This document shows, in pieces, positions 33,101-46,787 of a DNA stretch of 63,660 nucleotides. The DNA comes from Saprolegnia diclina VS20. Lineage: Eukaryota; Oomycota; Saprolegniomycetes; Saprolegniales; Saprolegniaceae. The notes beneath the pieces are model-generated. The model ran no database searches. It was given only the letters and a program-made list of their open reading frames with translations, and had not been told where the DNA came from. The translations under genes were made by a program, and so were the position numbers. Positions within the stretch are counted from its first letter, which is position 1. The number at the start of each line of letters is the position of its first letter. The DNA lies in contig NW_008246094.1 of the NCBI RefSeq assembly GCF_000281045.1, forward strand, positions 312,949 to 376,608. The letters run 5' to 3'.

Positions 33101-36100
33101 TATTGCGAAACTTGCGTCCAACGTGGTGTATAGGATCGTGCGGGAGCAGCAAAAGCTAGCGGTCACCTTGAGGTAGGTGATGAGGTTTCTACATTGGTGA
33201 TGCTACAGCACGGAACATGGATAGTGATGGCAAGGTGCATGGCGATGACGCTACCGACGACTCGGAGGCGACCAAGGAACGGCAGCAAGTGCTCTACAAG
33301 CAAGTGTGCGACCCGATTGTTGAGCGTGCGCGCCTTTTGTTGCAGCTAGCACCAGTGCCCGTCTCGAGCGCAGTCGATCACGGCTCGTCGCCTTTCAAGA
33401 TTCTTCCGGGCATCTCGCAGGCCCCATTCGACTTCGCGTCGCGCCAGGCTGCTGACGCCTCGACCAGTGCGAGCACTACCACGAGTGGCGACTCGGACCA
33501 AGAGCAGTGGCTGCGCCAACTCAACAAGCTCATGGAGACCAAGTCGCTCGAGATGATTGAAGAAGAGGACGAGAAGATCCAGACAGACATTTTTGCATTC
33601 CTCCAGCAGCCGGAAGGCGCCTCGTTCGACGCCGACATGGAGGCACTGCTTCGAAAGCACAAGCAGCGCGCACAGCAACGCCTCCATGGTCTTGAGATCT
33701 TTTTCACGCTGCTGCAATGCACAATGGGTATCCCGTCGGCTCGCTTTCACTTGCTTCCGACGCTCGCCGCGTCGTTTCGACGGTCCACATCGAGCGTCGA
33801 CGCCCTCTCAACGACCAAAGTGCACTACTCGCACGAGCTCGAGCTCGCGGGTCGCAAGACCCTGGAAGCGATCGGGGGGCAGTTTTTCACGCTTGTATCA
33901 CACCTCCTCGAATCGTCTTCGGCGACGATGCTGCACCTCAAGCACGCGTACTGCAGCGTCGAGGCGCGCAAGCCGTCGGTCCATGCGATGCACGAAGCCG
34001 TTCAAGACGTCTTGTTGGCGATGGACGTGTGTAGCATCCCATATGGGCCGCAAGACTGGTCGGCCGTGGGCCAGAGCTGCCTCCCGGCCTTTCTCACGGA
34101 AATGACGTCGTGGAAGGGCTGGCGGGACGTCTTCTCGATTGAAGACGTTGACGACGCGACCTCCATTGAAACCGACACGTTCAAGCCCGCGATCTTGTCG
34201 GCCGGCGTCGGTATGAGCCACGTGCGCTTTCTTCACGGCGCCAACGTCACAGTGGACACGGATACGCACATTGCCATGGCCCTCAAGAAGCCGTCGAGTC
34301 CCTTCACGGCGGATGTGCCGCTGCCAACCGATGCGGGTGGCCTCGCGATCGTTCAGCGCGTCTTTACAAAAGGGCGATGGTACTGGGAGCTCCTCTTGCG
34401 CCACCAGGGCACGTACCCCGTCTTTGTCGGGGTTGGCAACGCCACGGCCAACGTCAATACACCCTACAGCTCGGAGGGTGTTGTGGGTGTTGCATTTGCC
34501 AAGGAGAAAACCACATGCCCCGGGCTCCCGACGCTGGCGTGGTCGCGCACGCACCCGATTGGCGTGCTTCTCGACTGTGACGCCAAGACGCTCGACTTTT
34601 ATGCTGGGTACAAAAAGGTGCACACGGTCTCGCTCCAGGGACTCGCTTTGCTCGGGCTTGGCGTGGCCCCAGTCCTTGGCCTCCTCGACAGCGACCTCCA
34701 GTGGGACTTGTATGCCCCAGTGCCGCCGCGTATCTGCGCCATGGGACCCAAGCTCACAACACCGTTTGTGGCGGGTGGTCTTACGAGCGAGACGTTTGGC
34801 GGCAGTACGTTGTGCTGGAGCGGCCTGCTTAAAGGCCCCAATCTGCAGCTCTCGGCCGACTGCTCGACAATCATTGCTGGCGATGTCATGATGGCGGCGC
34901 CCGTCCTCGAGTCGGTCATTGCCAACAAGAGTTTTCCGGACGGCCAACTCTACATGGAGCTCTCGGTGCTCTCCGTGGGTCGCCGTGGCCACGGGCTCCT
35001 CGTGCTGAGTATTGTCGACACGTCATTTTCTGCCGTCCACAGCGGCTTGTTGGTCCACGGGCTCTCGGTCGAGTACAACGACGACGAGCTTGAGCAAGAC
35101 CTCATGGGCGTTCTCTTTGACTTTAACGAAGGCCGCATCACGCTCTACCAGAAGCGAAAAGAGGCGCTGGTGTACGCTGTGGACCTCTCGCTTCTCGAAG
35201 CGCCGTACGTGCCGGCGCTCTCGTGTCTCTGCAACGGGTCGGTCGTTTTGACCAACTTTCATCCTCGCGCGCGGCCGCAGCTACCTCTCTCGGCCGTGTA
35301 CCCCGTCGCCAAAGGCACGTATGCAACGTCGATGGCCACCGAGAAGCAAGTGGGGAAAAATCTCGACTTGCTCGTCGTCTCGTGCGACGGCGGCGAGTTT
35401 AGCGTCTCCCACGCGGTGCCCAACCTCTTGCTCGACGACAATTCGGTCTATAGCTCGTCCGTTGGCGCCAACGTCAATGTTGTGTTGAAGCACATGAATG
35501 ACACGCCGTTCACTGTGACGTACGCTACGCTGCGCGGTCCGGGCGCGGGCTACACGGCGCCGCTGCAACACGCAGCTGTCTTTGTGCTGAGCTCGCTCCC
35601 CGATTTGGAGGAGCTCGAACAGTACAATGGATTGACGCCAGAAGAGTTTGCCGGTCTCCCAGCTGCACCAAAGGACGCCCACGCCAAGCGCGACGAGACG
35701 CAGCCCGTGCTCTACTTTGTGCTGGACGGCAACTGCTCCCAAGTGTCCAAGCGACTCGCGACTCCGCTCACGGGTCGTTTCATTGTCGTCAAGCTCCTTC
35801 GGCCGGCTGTTGGCATGAACATTGACATTGGGTACATGGGCTTTTGCGGCGCGTTTGACAAAGAAAATGGACCTGCGTACAGCGACTTGTATTGGGACGA
35901 CTACATGTGCGTCGAGTGCCACGCCTGTCCCGTGCCAGGCGTCTGCTACGTCTGTGAAGAAGACGAAACGATGAAGCTCTGCAGTATTTGCTATGACGAC
36001 ATGCGTGGCAACGTCGACGCAGCCCACTACGCGTGCATTGCGTGCGAAGACGAAGACCGCGAGACGGCCACGTCCATCTTGTGTCCAACGCGAGCCTCTT

Positions 36101-39100
36101 GGAACAGCACGGTCGCTGCTCTTTTCGAGCACAGCAAGCCGTCGGTGCCGGGCGACGACGCCATGAGCGGTCTCGGTCACTTGCTCACCGAGCCCGAAGA
36201 AGTGTACGAAGATGTCGAACTCTTTGCTTGTGGTCAAAACAACTATGGCGAACTCTGCCTCGGACACTGCAACTCGACGTCCAAACTCGAGCACGTCCCT
36301 CTGTTCACGTCCAAAAGCGTCAAGCAGATGACAGGCGGCAATGAAGTACTCGCGGTTGTGATGCGCGACGGTGTCGTGTACACGTGTGGCCTCAACAAGA
36401 GCGGGCAGTGCGGCAACGGTACGTTCGAGGAGCGCGTCGTCCTCGCAACGCCCGTCCGGTCGCTCTCGGGCATCCCTATTAGCATGGTGGCTGCTGCGAA
36501 CGGCTGCGAACACATGATTGCGGTCGCTGTCGACGGCTCGGCGTACTCGTGGGGCTACAACGACCGTGGTCAGCTCGGCCTCGGCTCGACGATCTCCAAG
36601 TCGCACACACCCAAGCTCATCGAGTCGCTCCACGAAAAGTATCTCATTGTCTCGGCGGGCGTGAGCTACCATCACAGCGCCGTTGTGACAAGCAATGGCG
36701 AACTTCTCACGTTTGGTATGAACGACTGCGGACAACTCGGCTTGGACCACACGCAGCACCAGCACACGCCGCAGCTCGTCGATGCGCTGTCGAGCCAAGT
36801 CGTGACCAAAGTATCGTGCGGTTTGTACCATACCGTCATCATCACCGCGAGCGGCGACGTGTACACGTGCGGCAAGAACGACTATGGCCAACTGGGTCTT
36901 GGCCATGCGCGCAGCGTCAAGGTGCCAAACCACATGAAGCTCAACCCAAGCGAGAGCGACGAGAAGGTGCTTTCTGGCTGGAGCGGCTACTACCACACGA
37001 CGCTCGTGACAGACAAGGGCAAACTCATCACGTTTGGTCGCAACGACTATGGCCAGCTCGGCATTGGCAGCAAGGAGCACAAGAATGCACCGCACGTTGT
37101 GCCTCTGCCACTTGGCGCCAAAGTTGTCTCGGCGGCCTGCGGCTGCTACCACACACTTGTGCTCTTGGGGAATGCGCACGTCATGGTGTTTGGCCGCAAC
37201 AACAAGGGTCAGCTGGGGGCGGGGGCGCGCACGCTACCGTCTGCGGACCTTCCACTGCCGATTCCAACGTCGTCATACTCGGATGATGACGTGGTGGTGA
37301 TCGCAGCGGGCTTCTACAGCTCGTACATTCTCACGGGCCGCAAGAGCGACGGGTCGAAAAAGTCACCGCCGAAAGACGACGCAAGCGCCAAGGAGGCGGA
37401 CCAGCAAAACGTGTCGTGCGACGCGCTCTTCGAGTCGCTCATGCGCGAGATGGATCGGAATGCGCTTAGCGAGGCGCTGGACGAGACATCGCCATTGCTG
37501 CTGAAGCGCTCCAACACGTCCAAGAAACTGCCGCTGCTCAAGCTTCTCTCGGGCGCGTGGGCCATGACGCGTGCGCTCATGTACCAGTCGCTTCAGCACG
37601 TCTCGCACAAGGACAAGAAGCCAACGGTGAACACTGTCTTGCGAAGCTTCCTCGTATCGATGCTGCAAAACCTCGGCGACGCGTCGGCGCCGCACGCGAC
37701 ACCGGTGGCTAGCCCACACCAGCGTCTCTCGACCGAAGACGAAGGTTTCTTCAACCTCTCGGATGCGTGCGTCGGGCTGATCAAGTATTGTGCGTCCGAG
37801 CAGAGCAAGCCCGCGGACGGCCCGCACGTTCTCTCGCAACTTTTTAGCAACCAAGTGCTTTGGGTGCTCCTCGCATGCGGGTCGGTGAGCTCGGACGTGT
37901 GTTCCGTCATGGCGTCGAGTCCGGTCGTGCTGCGTGAGATCGTCTCGGGGCTGCTGAGTTCGACGTTGTCGTCGTCGATCATTTGCATGCGACTGAGTAT
38001 GCTCCTCTTTCCATTGCAGTCGGTCTCCTCGGTCAACAAGGTCTTTCGATCGCTGCCGTCGGTCCACGGCGCGTCGGACATTGTGTCGTTCCTCTTTCTG
38101 CTTGTGGGCGGCCCGATGCTACTGCGGCCGACGCTGTGCAAGCACGAGATGGGCCTCGAGTCGGCGTCGACAACACTCTGCAACTACTTCAACTGCAGCA
38201 AGGGCGTGTCTGGGGACGCCACGATTCTCTCGGAGCTTCACCACATGCTCGAGAAGCACCATACAAGCCAAGCCAAGTCGTGTGAAGCCGTCTCGCTGAT
38301 TCGGTACCTCACGCTCTTTCCGACGTGGAAGAAGGCGGTCGGCGCGATCGTGTCGCGGTCGCTCGAGAAGACAGACCTCGTCGACGAGCTCTTGCAGACC
38401 ATTACCAGATTTTACGAGCACTTTGCCGACGCCAACGAAGACAATTTGTCGCTGGGCGTAGCCAACGACAACGAATCGACTCCGACGGAAGCCAGTACCG
38501 TCGAGGCCGTGCGCCAACCTGAGACCACGTCGCCCGAAAACGACGACGAAGGCGACACCCGCGCGACGCCGCTTGTCGACGAGACCAAGAAAGAGCGCGC
38601 GATCGACGTCATCTCCGAGTCGCTCTCGTTCGATAAGAAGGCGGCCGCGCTGCGCAAGAAGGCACGCGAGGCGCTGGACCACGCAACGCTCCTCATGGCT
38701 GCGATCTGCGTCGTGGGCGGGCACACGGAAGTGCTCCGCGAAGGCGGTCACGTGCTCTTTGAAGATCTCGAGATGCGTGGTCGGTACAAGAGCGGCGTGC
38801 TCGTCGCGTTGAAAAAGTCGGCGCGTGGTGTCATTGACGGCTCGGTCTCGCTCTTGGAGAGCAGTGAGGCGATGTCGCTCCCCACACTGTGCGTACCGCT
38901 CAAGAGCCTTCAGGCCGTCGAGCGCATTCCGGCGATCCCCAACATGTTTGACGACCACCTCGCGGACGCGCTCCAAGCCTTGTCCAAGCTCATCGTGCCA
39001 ACGGGTCCGAGCCCGCTCACATCGCGTCAGTGCTTCAACCCGATCGTCCAAGCGATCCTGGGGCCTATGCTCAAGTCGTACAAGAATCAAATCCGGTGGC

Positions 39101-42100
39101 GGTCGACGAAAGCGCTCTCGTCCATCCTGAAGCAGCTGCCGTCGCTCGACACGTCCATGAGCAATAACCTCGATGTGGCCATTGTCTCCAACATTGCGTC
39201 GCTCCTTGCCGCCGAGAATGCGTTCCGCGTTCCCAAAGTGTCGTTGGCGAATGCCGCTGTCGAGGACCTGGCGAGCCTCCACTCGAAATGGGTCTGCGTC
39301 ACGGAACACCGAACGTACTTGGCGGCCGAGAACGTCATTGACGCCGCACTCGATGCGATTGAAGGCCATGTCCGCGACGACGTGGTGCGCAAGCTTGGCG
39401 ACGAGAACGCACTGAGCTGGGGCATCGATGCGATCCAGAGCCCAAAGAAGCGGTCGTCGACCGTGTCGTTCCAGACTGCTACAAAGGGCAGTGCCACCAA
39501 CGACACGTCGCACGACGTGCCCCTCGGTGTTTGGGGGATGCTGGTGCCCGTGCAAAACATAGCGTCGGTGACAGACGAGTCGCCGTTCTCGTCCAACTTT
39601 CATCTGCGGGCGCCGGTGGTGCGCGTCGGACGCGCGACCGACTCGTGCGACATTGTCATCAACGACCGCAGCGTGAGCGGCCGGCATTTCCATTTGCGCC
39701 GCGCGCGCCAAGATGCGTCCGACGAGTACTACGAGCTGCAAGACTTTTCCAAGAACGGTACAATCGTCAATGGCGTCCGCGTCCACGGTGCGAGTTTGCG
39801 TGTCTCGCACGGCGCGCGCATCTCACTCATCTTGTCGCGCGGCGGTATGATCACGTACGAGTTCCACGTTGTGTCGCAAAGCAACGCCCCCGTGCTCCTC
39901 GAAGCGCCGTCGGTCAGCGGCGCCAGCCTTGCCTCGGAGCCGCAACAGGCGCAGCAGCTCGAGTTTCAAGAGCCACGAAGCCCGGCCGAAGTCCAGAACC
40001 GCGGAATGATGAGCAACATTCGTGCACGCCTCGGGCCGCAAGGCTTGCGACTCATCACGACAATTGGCGACTCGGACCTCCCGCGGGCGCTCATCTCCCC
40101 CAACCCGGCTGTGGACTCGCCGCGTGCCGCGTCCAACCCGCCGCCTATCGCAATCTCGACCCACTCGCCGCGAACGCCTGCCATTGGGTCGCCGGCGCAC
40201 CTCTTGCTGTCGCCGGCGTCGTTCCAGCAACGAGAAAGCAGCGACAACGGGCCGTTGCCAGCGATGGCTATCAACGAAGCGTTGCGCATTGCGCTGGGTC
40301 GTGACAGCCTCAGTCGCGACGCAATCATGCACGACGTCTTGGCGCGCACGCGTGTCCTTACGGCGTCTGGGGACATTGTACCTGCGAAGAAGACCGCGGT
40401 AGCTGACTGGCTCAATATCGATAAAGGTATTGACCCTATGCCGACTAGGCACCCAAGCCACTCGCGGAAGCGGCGAAAATCAGTGCCAGCGACATGGCGC
40501 GCGACTTGTACAAGCGTGTGCGCGACCTCGGCGGCCAAAGCGTCGAACTCGAGCTCTGTGAGCGCGCGCTTGAAGTTCAAAATGGTGATGTTGTCCGTGC
40601 CCTCAAATACGTGCAGGATCACCTCGGCAAGGCACAGGTAGCATTTATCCCACTGGACGATCTCGGTGGTCATGCCAGCTCGTGTAGAGTCTGGGACTCA
40701 GCCCACAGCACCACTTGGCGGCGCGCAGCCTCGCCCATATTGTGGGCCAAAGCACTACTGCGTGCTCGCATGCACTCAAGCAGAGCGGCAACAACATCGG
40801 CGTCGCCTTGCGCTCTCTCCTCTTTAACCGGACGGCGCACATCAGCGAATCAGCGCCGCCAGAGCCAAGCCACGAAGACGACGATCTCGTCTCGGACCAA
40901 TTTGACAAATTTGTGTCGCAGGCCGTGGACCAGCTCGCGAGTACGGCCCATGATGCGTGCGAGGAGAACCCGAGTTACCGCCTCCTTGAAACAACTGCGC
41001 CGTCGGCGTCGTCGCCGCGTCGATCGATCGCAGCGCGTTCGAGCCCGATGCGGCTCTCGCTTGCAAAAAGCTCCAAGCGTGACGACGTCGTGCCGTGGAG
41101 TGCATGTACCGCGCACATGGACGAACGCATCCGGTCGCTGAATTGGCGTGAAGTCGACTACGAAGAAGAGGTGCTGAGTCACATGCTCTGTGCAACGCAC
41201 GCGCGCAAACTGCTCTTGCAAGTGATTCGTCTGCTTCAGCCAGTACGTACATGCCTTGATGTTATGTTGGAAGCGAACTGTGTCTGGTAGCACCACCAAG
41301 CCAACAAGCTCGACGAGAGCAGCCCGTTGTGCTCGTTTGGCGACCGCAACACGCTGCGGCAGCTTGTGCTCTTTCCCGAGCACGCGCCGGGCGATGAAAG
41401 CCTCGATGAGCAGTCGCACCATCGGCACACGCAAGGCCGCATCCAGCAAATATTGGCGCGCATCTCGTCCGACGTGATGGCGTCGTCGGCGGCGCGGACG
41501 CTCGAGGCCAACATGCGCACGTTCCAGAACGTCTCGACCCTCGCGAGCTCGATCGACAAGACGGATACGCTCCTGGCATCGCACGCCAACCATAACACGG
41601 TGCACGAAGTCGTGCGCACGCTCCTGCTATCGACCACCGACGATGTGGCGACCAAGTACGCGATTTGCGAAGACTTGGTGCTCGACACGATGATGCACGT
41701 CATCTCCAAGACGTTTAGCGCCAAGGATTACGAGTCGAAATCGCGAACGAGTGCCAGCAGCCACCACGACGGCAGCAGCGAGTACCCAAAAGGGCCCTTC
41801 CTTGTCTCATCGGGTCTCGAAGTCACGATCGTTGCGTCGTACGAGCGCATTTGGGGCATTCCGCACCCCGATCCGCTGGTCGTGTACCGCCACAAGTGGC
41901 GCAAGAAGGGCGGCTCGCTTCTCGAGAAGGACGCGCGTGTGCCATTTGATGTTGGCGTCACGCTCTGGCGGCCCGTCTTTCCGTCGTCATTCCAGACGAC
42001 ACTGCTGGCGCCTGAAAAGTGGTTTGCGCTCGGCGACGTGGCCAAAGCCGGAAACGACGCGCCGTCGACACCGATCGCACTCGTTCGCGACAACAACGAC

Positions 42101-45100
42101 GGATGCCTCGCGCCACCCCTTCGTTATGAGTGTGTCGACGTAACGGGGAAAGGCCTCCCAAAGAACTCGGCAACGGACGGCGAGTTTGAGCGCAAGCAGC
42201 TGCGCTCCATGTGGTGGCCGATTGCACCGCCAGGATACGTCGCGATGGGTTGCATCGCAGGCAACAAGGAGGCGCCGTTCGACCCCCCATCGGTGCAAAG
42301 CGTCCGGTGCGTCCGCGAAGACTTGGTCCAGTGTCTCGACAGCGCTACGTGCTTGTGGCAGACGCCGAACGTCGCGCTGTGGTCTGTCAACGCCGACTAC
42401 TCGGCGCATTTGATTGCAACAAGCCCGCAACTACCGCCGCCGACAACCGTGCCCGTTCTCCAACTCTCGGACGATGACCGCATCTTGTGCTCTCCCGTAA
42501 CCACCGCGACGGTGCTTCGCTTTGTGAATGTCCTCTTGCACGCCAACCAGTGTCTCGGGAGCGCGGGATCGATCCTCGTCCCGGAGCTCACGTCGGCGCT
42601 CTTTGTACTCGTCAAGCAGGCGCTCTCGGAGAAGCGCAGCTCGCACATCACGATCGAGCTCGTGCGCGCGCTCGCGACGCTGATTCGCCACGGGTGTCCT
42701 TGGAAAGACAAGGAGGGCGTGCTCTATTGCCGGTCCAAAGTCATGTTTTTGCACCAAGACCAAGAGGGCAGTTTGATGCTGAGCTCGCTCCTCCAAGCGC
42801 TCGTCGAGCTCCTCCTTGTCGTCGACAACCAGAACCGCGCCGAGAAGCTCGCGATCTTCAAGCAGCTACCGTTGTACGAGACGACGGCCACGCTGCCGTA
42901 CACGCTGCATCGCACCGAGAGCGTGTGTGCTCCGATGCATCCGCCCAAGATTCAAGTCGAGGCAGGTGCGATCGGTGGCGAGTGGGTGCTGCAGTACGCA
43001 GGGTCGCCCGAGGTCGCCAAACTCGAAGGCGTGGTGCCCAAAGTCGTCTCGCTACGCTTGGAGAGCACGCCGCTGCTGCACATCTCTCTTCAGACCCGGG
43101 CCATTGCGACGCTTCGTTACTTTGAGATTATCGTCCAAGAGTCCAAACCGCAGAGCGTGCGGCCAGCAGGCTTTGCCCTGGGGTTCGCAACGGCCGACAT
43201 GGTGCTGGAAGGGTCGTCGTGCGTTGGCATGCTAGCCAAGACATACGCGTTTGCACCGAGCAGCGGCAAGACGCTCTGCGGCGATCCGCTCGCTGACGTG
43301 TGGACATGGCCCGACATTGCGTTGCCGCCATCGCCCGGCGACGTCTACGGCTGCGGTCTTCGGCTCGACGCGCACGAGATCTTTTTTACAAAGAACGGTC
43401 GCCTCCTCGGCACGGCGTTCTCGTCAATTCTCGGGGACAGCCAGCTGCAGCCGACAATCTCGATGGACTGCGAGATGACGCTGCTTCTTCGCGTTCACGA
43501 CCAAGTGGCATTTCCGTTTGATACGACCGACTGGGACGCGCCCATGGAGGGCTTTGAGTGGTTTGATCATCTCAGTCAAGTGTACGGTATCATGCACGCT
43601 CTCGTCGACAAGACGCCGCTACCAGACGAGTTTCTCCTCTCAGCCGACAATTTCCTCGCGTCGATTTCAAGTGACGTGTGCAAGACGTTCTCCAGCGCAC
43701 ATCCGTATGACCTCGAGCTCCAGGAAGAGACCGTGCACATTGCACTTGCGACCTCGATTCGCATCAAGCTCGACCCACTCTGTGAGACATCGGGGTCGCA
43801 CTGCCTTCAGATCGCGCAGGGGAGCAGCGACGAGACTGCTGAAGCCGAAGTGCGCACGTTTACAGGCGCTTGTGGTGGTCAAGAAATCACAGTGGATGGC
43901 AACGAATTCACATGGCGGTTTCCAGTGCAGTCCAACTTTCAGTGCCGCATCGATCGGCTCCGGAAAGGCCCGTACATCAAGCTTGATGCGCGGGATACGC
44001 GGCTGTCGCTCACGCGCGACAAGGGCTGGCAGTCGGCGATCGGCGTCGCCCGCTTCGACTCGGGCGTGCACACGTGGGAGGTCAAGATCGCGTTTGTGAC
44101 GGCGTCGTCCAACATTTTTCTTGGCATTGCGCGCAAGGACGTCCGGTTCGACTCGTACCTTGGCAAAGACAACCGCGGGTGGGGCTGGATTGGCAACCGC
44201 GCGCTGTGGCACAACGGCAGCAAGCAGCGCGGCACGTACGGCGAAAAGTTCAAGACGGGCGACGTCGTGCGCTTGGTTCTCGATTTGAAGCGAGGGACGC
44301 TCTCGTATGCGCTCAACGGCAAGGACCTTGGTGTTGCGTTCGGACCTGGTGGCACAGGGCCCAAGCTCGAAGGCACCTTCTACCCGGGCTTTGCACTCTA
44401 CAACCAACGCGACGTGATTGAACTCGTGGGTGGTCACCGCATGGAGGACAACGACGTGTCACTCTCGCACAGCGCGCTGCACACTCCCGACATGCATCTG
44501 CACGACGATGCTAGTGGGCTTTACGGCAGTGACGACGACGACGGCGACGTTGAAGCCACGGCCGAGGCGGTGCCAAACTACCGCGTCGAGCTCGCGACCG
44601 TGCTGAGCCAAATGGGTTTTCCGATGGACTGGTGCGTCTATGCGCTCAAGCATTGCGACGACGACGCGGAGCAGGCCGCCGACTTTATCTTGGGCAACAT
44701 GCACGCGATGGAAGCGCTCGTGCGCGAGGAAGCCGAAGCGTACAGCCGACTGCTCGCGACGCGCGAAGACGTTGGTGTGACGCCTCCTGCGCCAAGCATG
44801 GCGCTCGTCGATGTTGACACGCCAGACGACCTCGAGGCAAATGCCATATCCGAGCCCGCGCCACCGATTGCGGTGGAAAAGTGGGGCGTCGCCTTCACGG
44901 TCGTGCCTGAATTCTCGGTCGCGGGGCGCCACTTGCTTGCGCTCAAGTACGCGCCGGCGCTGGCTGCGCTCCATGACGCGCACGCGGTCTTTGGTCGTGA
45001 CCAAGACGAAGCGATTGTGAGTCTCGTAAATGCACTCTGCGAAGCGCGGGCCGAAGCATCTGTGGCCTGCGACCCATTGCGACTGCGGCCGGACGAGTTT

Positions 45101-46714
45101 GCACCGACCGACGACGAGCTCCGTGAATATCCGTGCTTGGTGGGGCTGCCGCTCGACGCGCTCCGGTCTCGCTTCCTCGTGCTGCGCAACTTTAACGCGC
45201 GGCTTCAGCACGTCTTGTCGTTTATGGACTTTGCAGCGACCGAGTCCCAGTCGACGCTCACCAAGTGCATGCGCGAGCTACGGGGCTGCGTCTTCCAGAC
45301 CGTCAAGCTCAACTGGTGGTTTAGCATCCTCAAGGAGCAGCAGACGCCAGCCGCAGCGCGACCGGAAATCGAAGTGGATCGACACAAGGCAGCCGAGTCG
45401 ACATCTGGTGTTCTGGACTCGGTCTTTAGCCAGTGCTTTGCCCAGCTGCAGACGCTGCAAGGGTCGCTCCTCCGCGGGCACGACCGCGCTTTCAAGTGTC
45501 AATTCGTCGGCGAATTTGGCGACGACTTTGGCGGCTTGTATCGCGAGTGCTTGGCGCAAATGAGCACCGAGCTGCAGTCCACTATGCTCCCGCTTCTGCA
45601 GCCGTGTCCCAACCAAGTGCACAAGGTGGGCGAGAACCGCGAGTTTTTCGTGCCCAACATCCACCTCCGCAACGACCCAAAGCTCATCCAAATGGCCGAA
45701 TTCCTTGGCAAGCTCATGGGCATTGCCATCCGAAGCAAGACGCCACTCGACCTCAACTTGCCGCCCGTCGTGTGGAAGTTTCTCGTCGACCAACGCGTCA
45801 CGCGCGCCGACATTGAGTCGATCCACCACGGCTGCTTCCAGGTCCGTCTCTTGCATCGATCGACGTCGGGATGCTTAGATTCTTTGTAGGTGGTCGATAC
45901 GATCAACAACATCACCAAGCATGGCATTACGCCGGCCATGTTTGATGACCTCATCGACGCGTCGTTTACCGTGCTCTCATCGGACCGGCGCGAAGTCGAA
46001 CTTGTGCCCGGCGGCCGCCAAGTGCGTGTCACATGGGACGACAAGGTAGCACGCAACGTCGCCAACGACGGGCTAACAAAGCGATGTGTAGGACGAGTAC
46101 GCGCAAGCCGCCGAGGCGTACCGTCTCACCGAGTTCCAGCCCGTGTGCGCTGACGTGGCGCGAGGTCTCGCAACCATCTTGCCGCTTCCGACGCTGTCGC
46201 TGCTCTCGTGGCACGACCTGGCGACGCTTACGTGCGGCAAGGCGACGGTCGACGTCGAGTTACTGAAGCGGCGCACGACGTACGGCGACGGCTGCAGCGG
46301 CTCGGACGCGCACATTGTTTTCTTCTGGGACGTCTTGCGCGAGTTTACGGATGCGCAAAAGTCGTCGTTCCTGCGCTTTGTGTGGGGCCGGTCCCGCCTC
46401 CCGACGCACGCGGCCGACTTTACGCAGGATTTCAAGATCTCGGGGATGCCCAAGGCCGTCGGAAAGGCCGACACGTACCTCCCGCTCGCCCACACGTGTA
46501 CGTCGCGATACGCTTGTATGGAGGCAGGGCCCACGTAGAGAATGCTATAGGCTTCTTCTCGATCGACATGCCCGCGTACTCGAGCAAGGCGGTCATGCGG
46601 GAGAAGCTCCTGTATGCGATCACGCACTGCTCGGCGATCGACGCCGACAACACGACGGTCGCCCAGCGCGCAGGCCAAGGTCTCAACTGGACGCGCGTGA
46701 CGGGCGAGACGTAG
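27177..46714 (+). CDS. Giant HERC-like HECT E3 ubiquitin ligase, about 6,367 residues
   Basis: Ten exons: 27177-31268, 31313-33090, 33134-33172, 33225-40398, 40449-40637, 40688-41242, 41291-45841, 45890-46045, 46092-46497 and 46551-46714. They total 19,104 bases, divisible by three. A start at 27240 is possible. Approximate domains: seven-blade RCC1 310-680 (GYNDRGQLG-type motifs); SPRY 705-855; six Kelch motifs (FLFGG, YVFGG) 900-1235; SPRY 2295-2460; weak SPRY 2540-2645; ZZ-like cysteine cluster 2863-2915; second seven-blade RCC1 2970-3340; FHA 4095-4180 (RVGRATDSCDIVINDRSVSG, SKNGTIVNG); UBA-like 4378-4422; SPRY-like 5209-5330; SPRY 5497-5660; UBA 5704-5747; HECT from about 5895. The catalytic cysteine is residue 6314 in PLAHTCFFSIDMPAYSS. 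HERC ligases act in traffic, DNA repair and proteostasis; the substrate here is unknown. The two small introns at 33091-33133 and 33173-33224 decide that this is one gene and not two. Confidence 0.85.
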
Positions 46715-46787
46715 GTCGTAATACATGCTTGTTAGATTCATACATACGATGGATGGGGCAGGCAGGAAATAGGAGTCGAGAGGCTGC

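Noticed and set aside
33134-33230. A gene boundary inside the giant ligase, with a new start at the ATG at 33217
   Set aside because: A TAG-ending intron at 33173-33224 restores the frame, the total coding length is divisible by three, and only about 40 bp would separate the two genes. Still the least certain join.
35281-37179. 632-codon antisense frame over the second RCC1 set
   Set aside because: Same bias effect; the sense strand has unmistakable RCC1 repeats.
38119-39810. 563-codon antisense frame
   Set aside because: Low-complexity Arg-rich product, opposite a continuous sense exon with an FHA domain.
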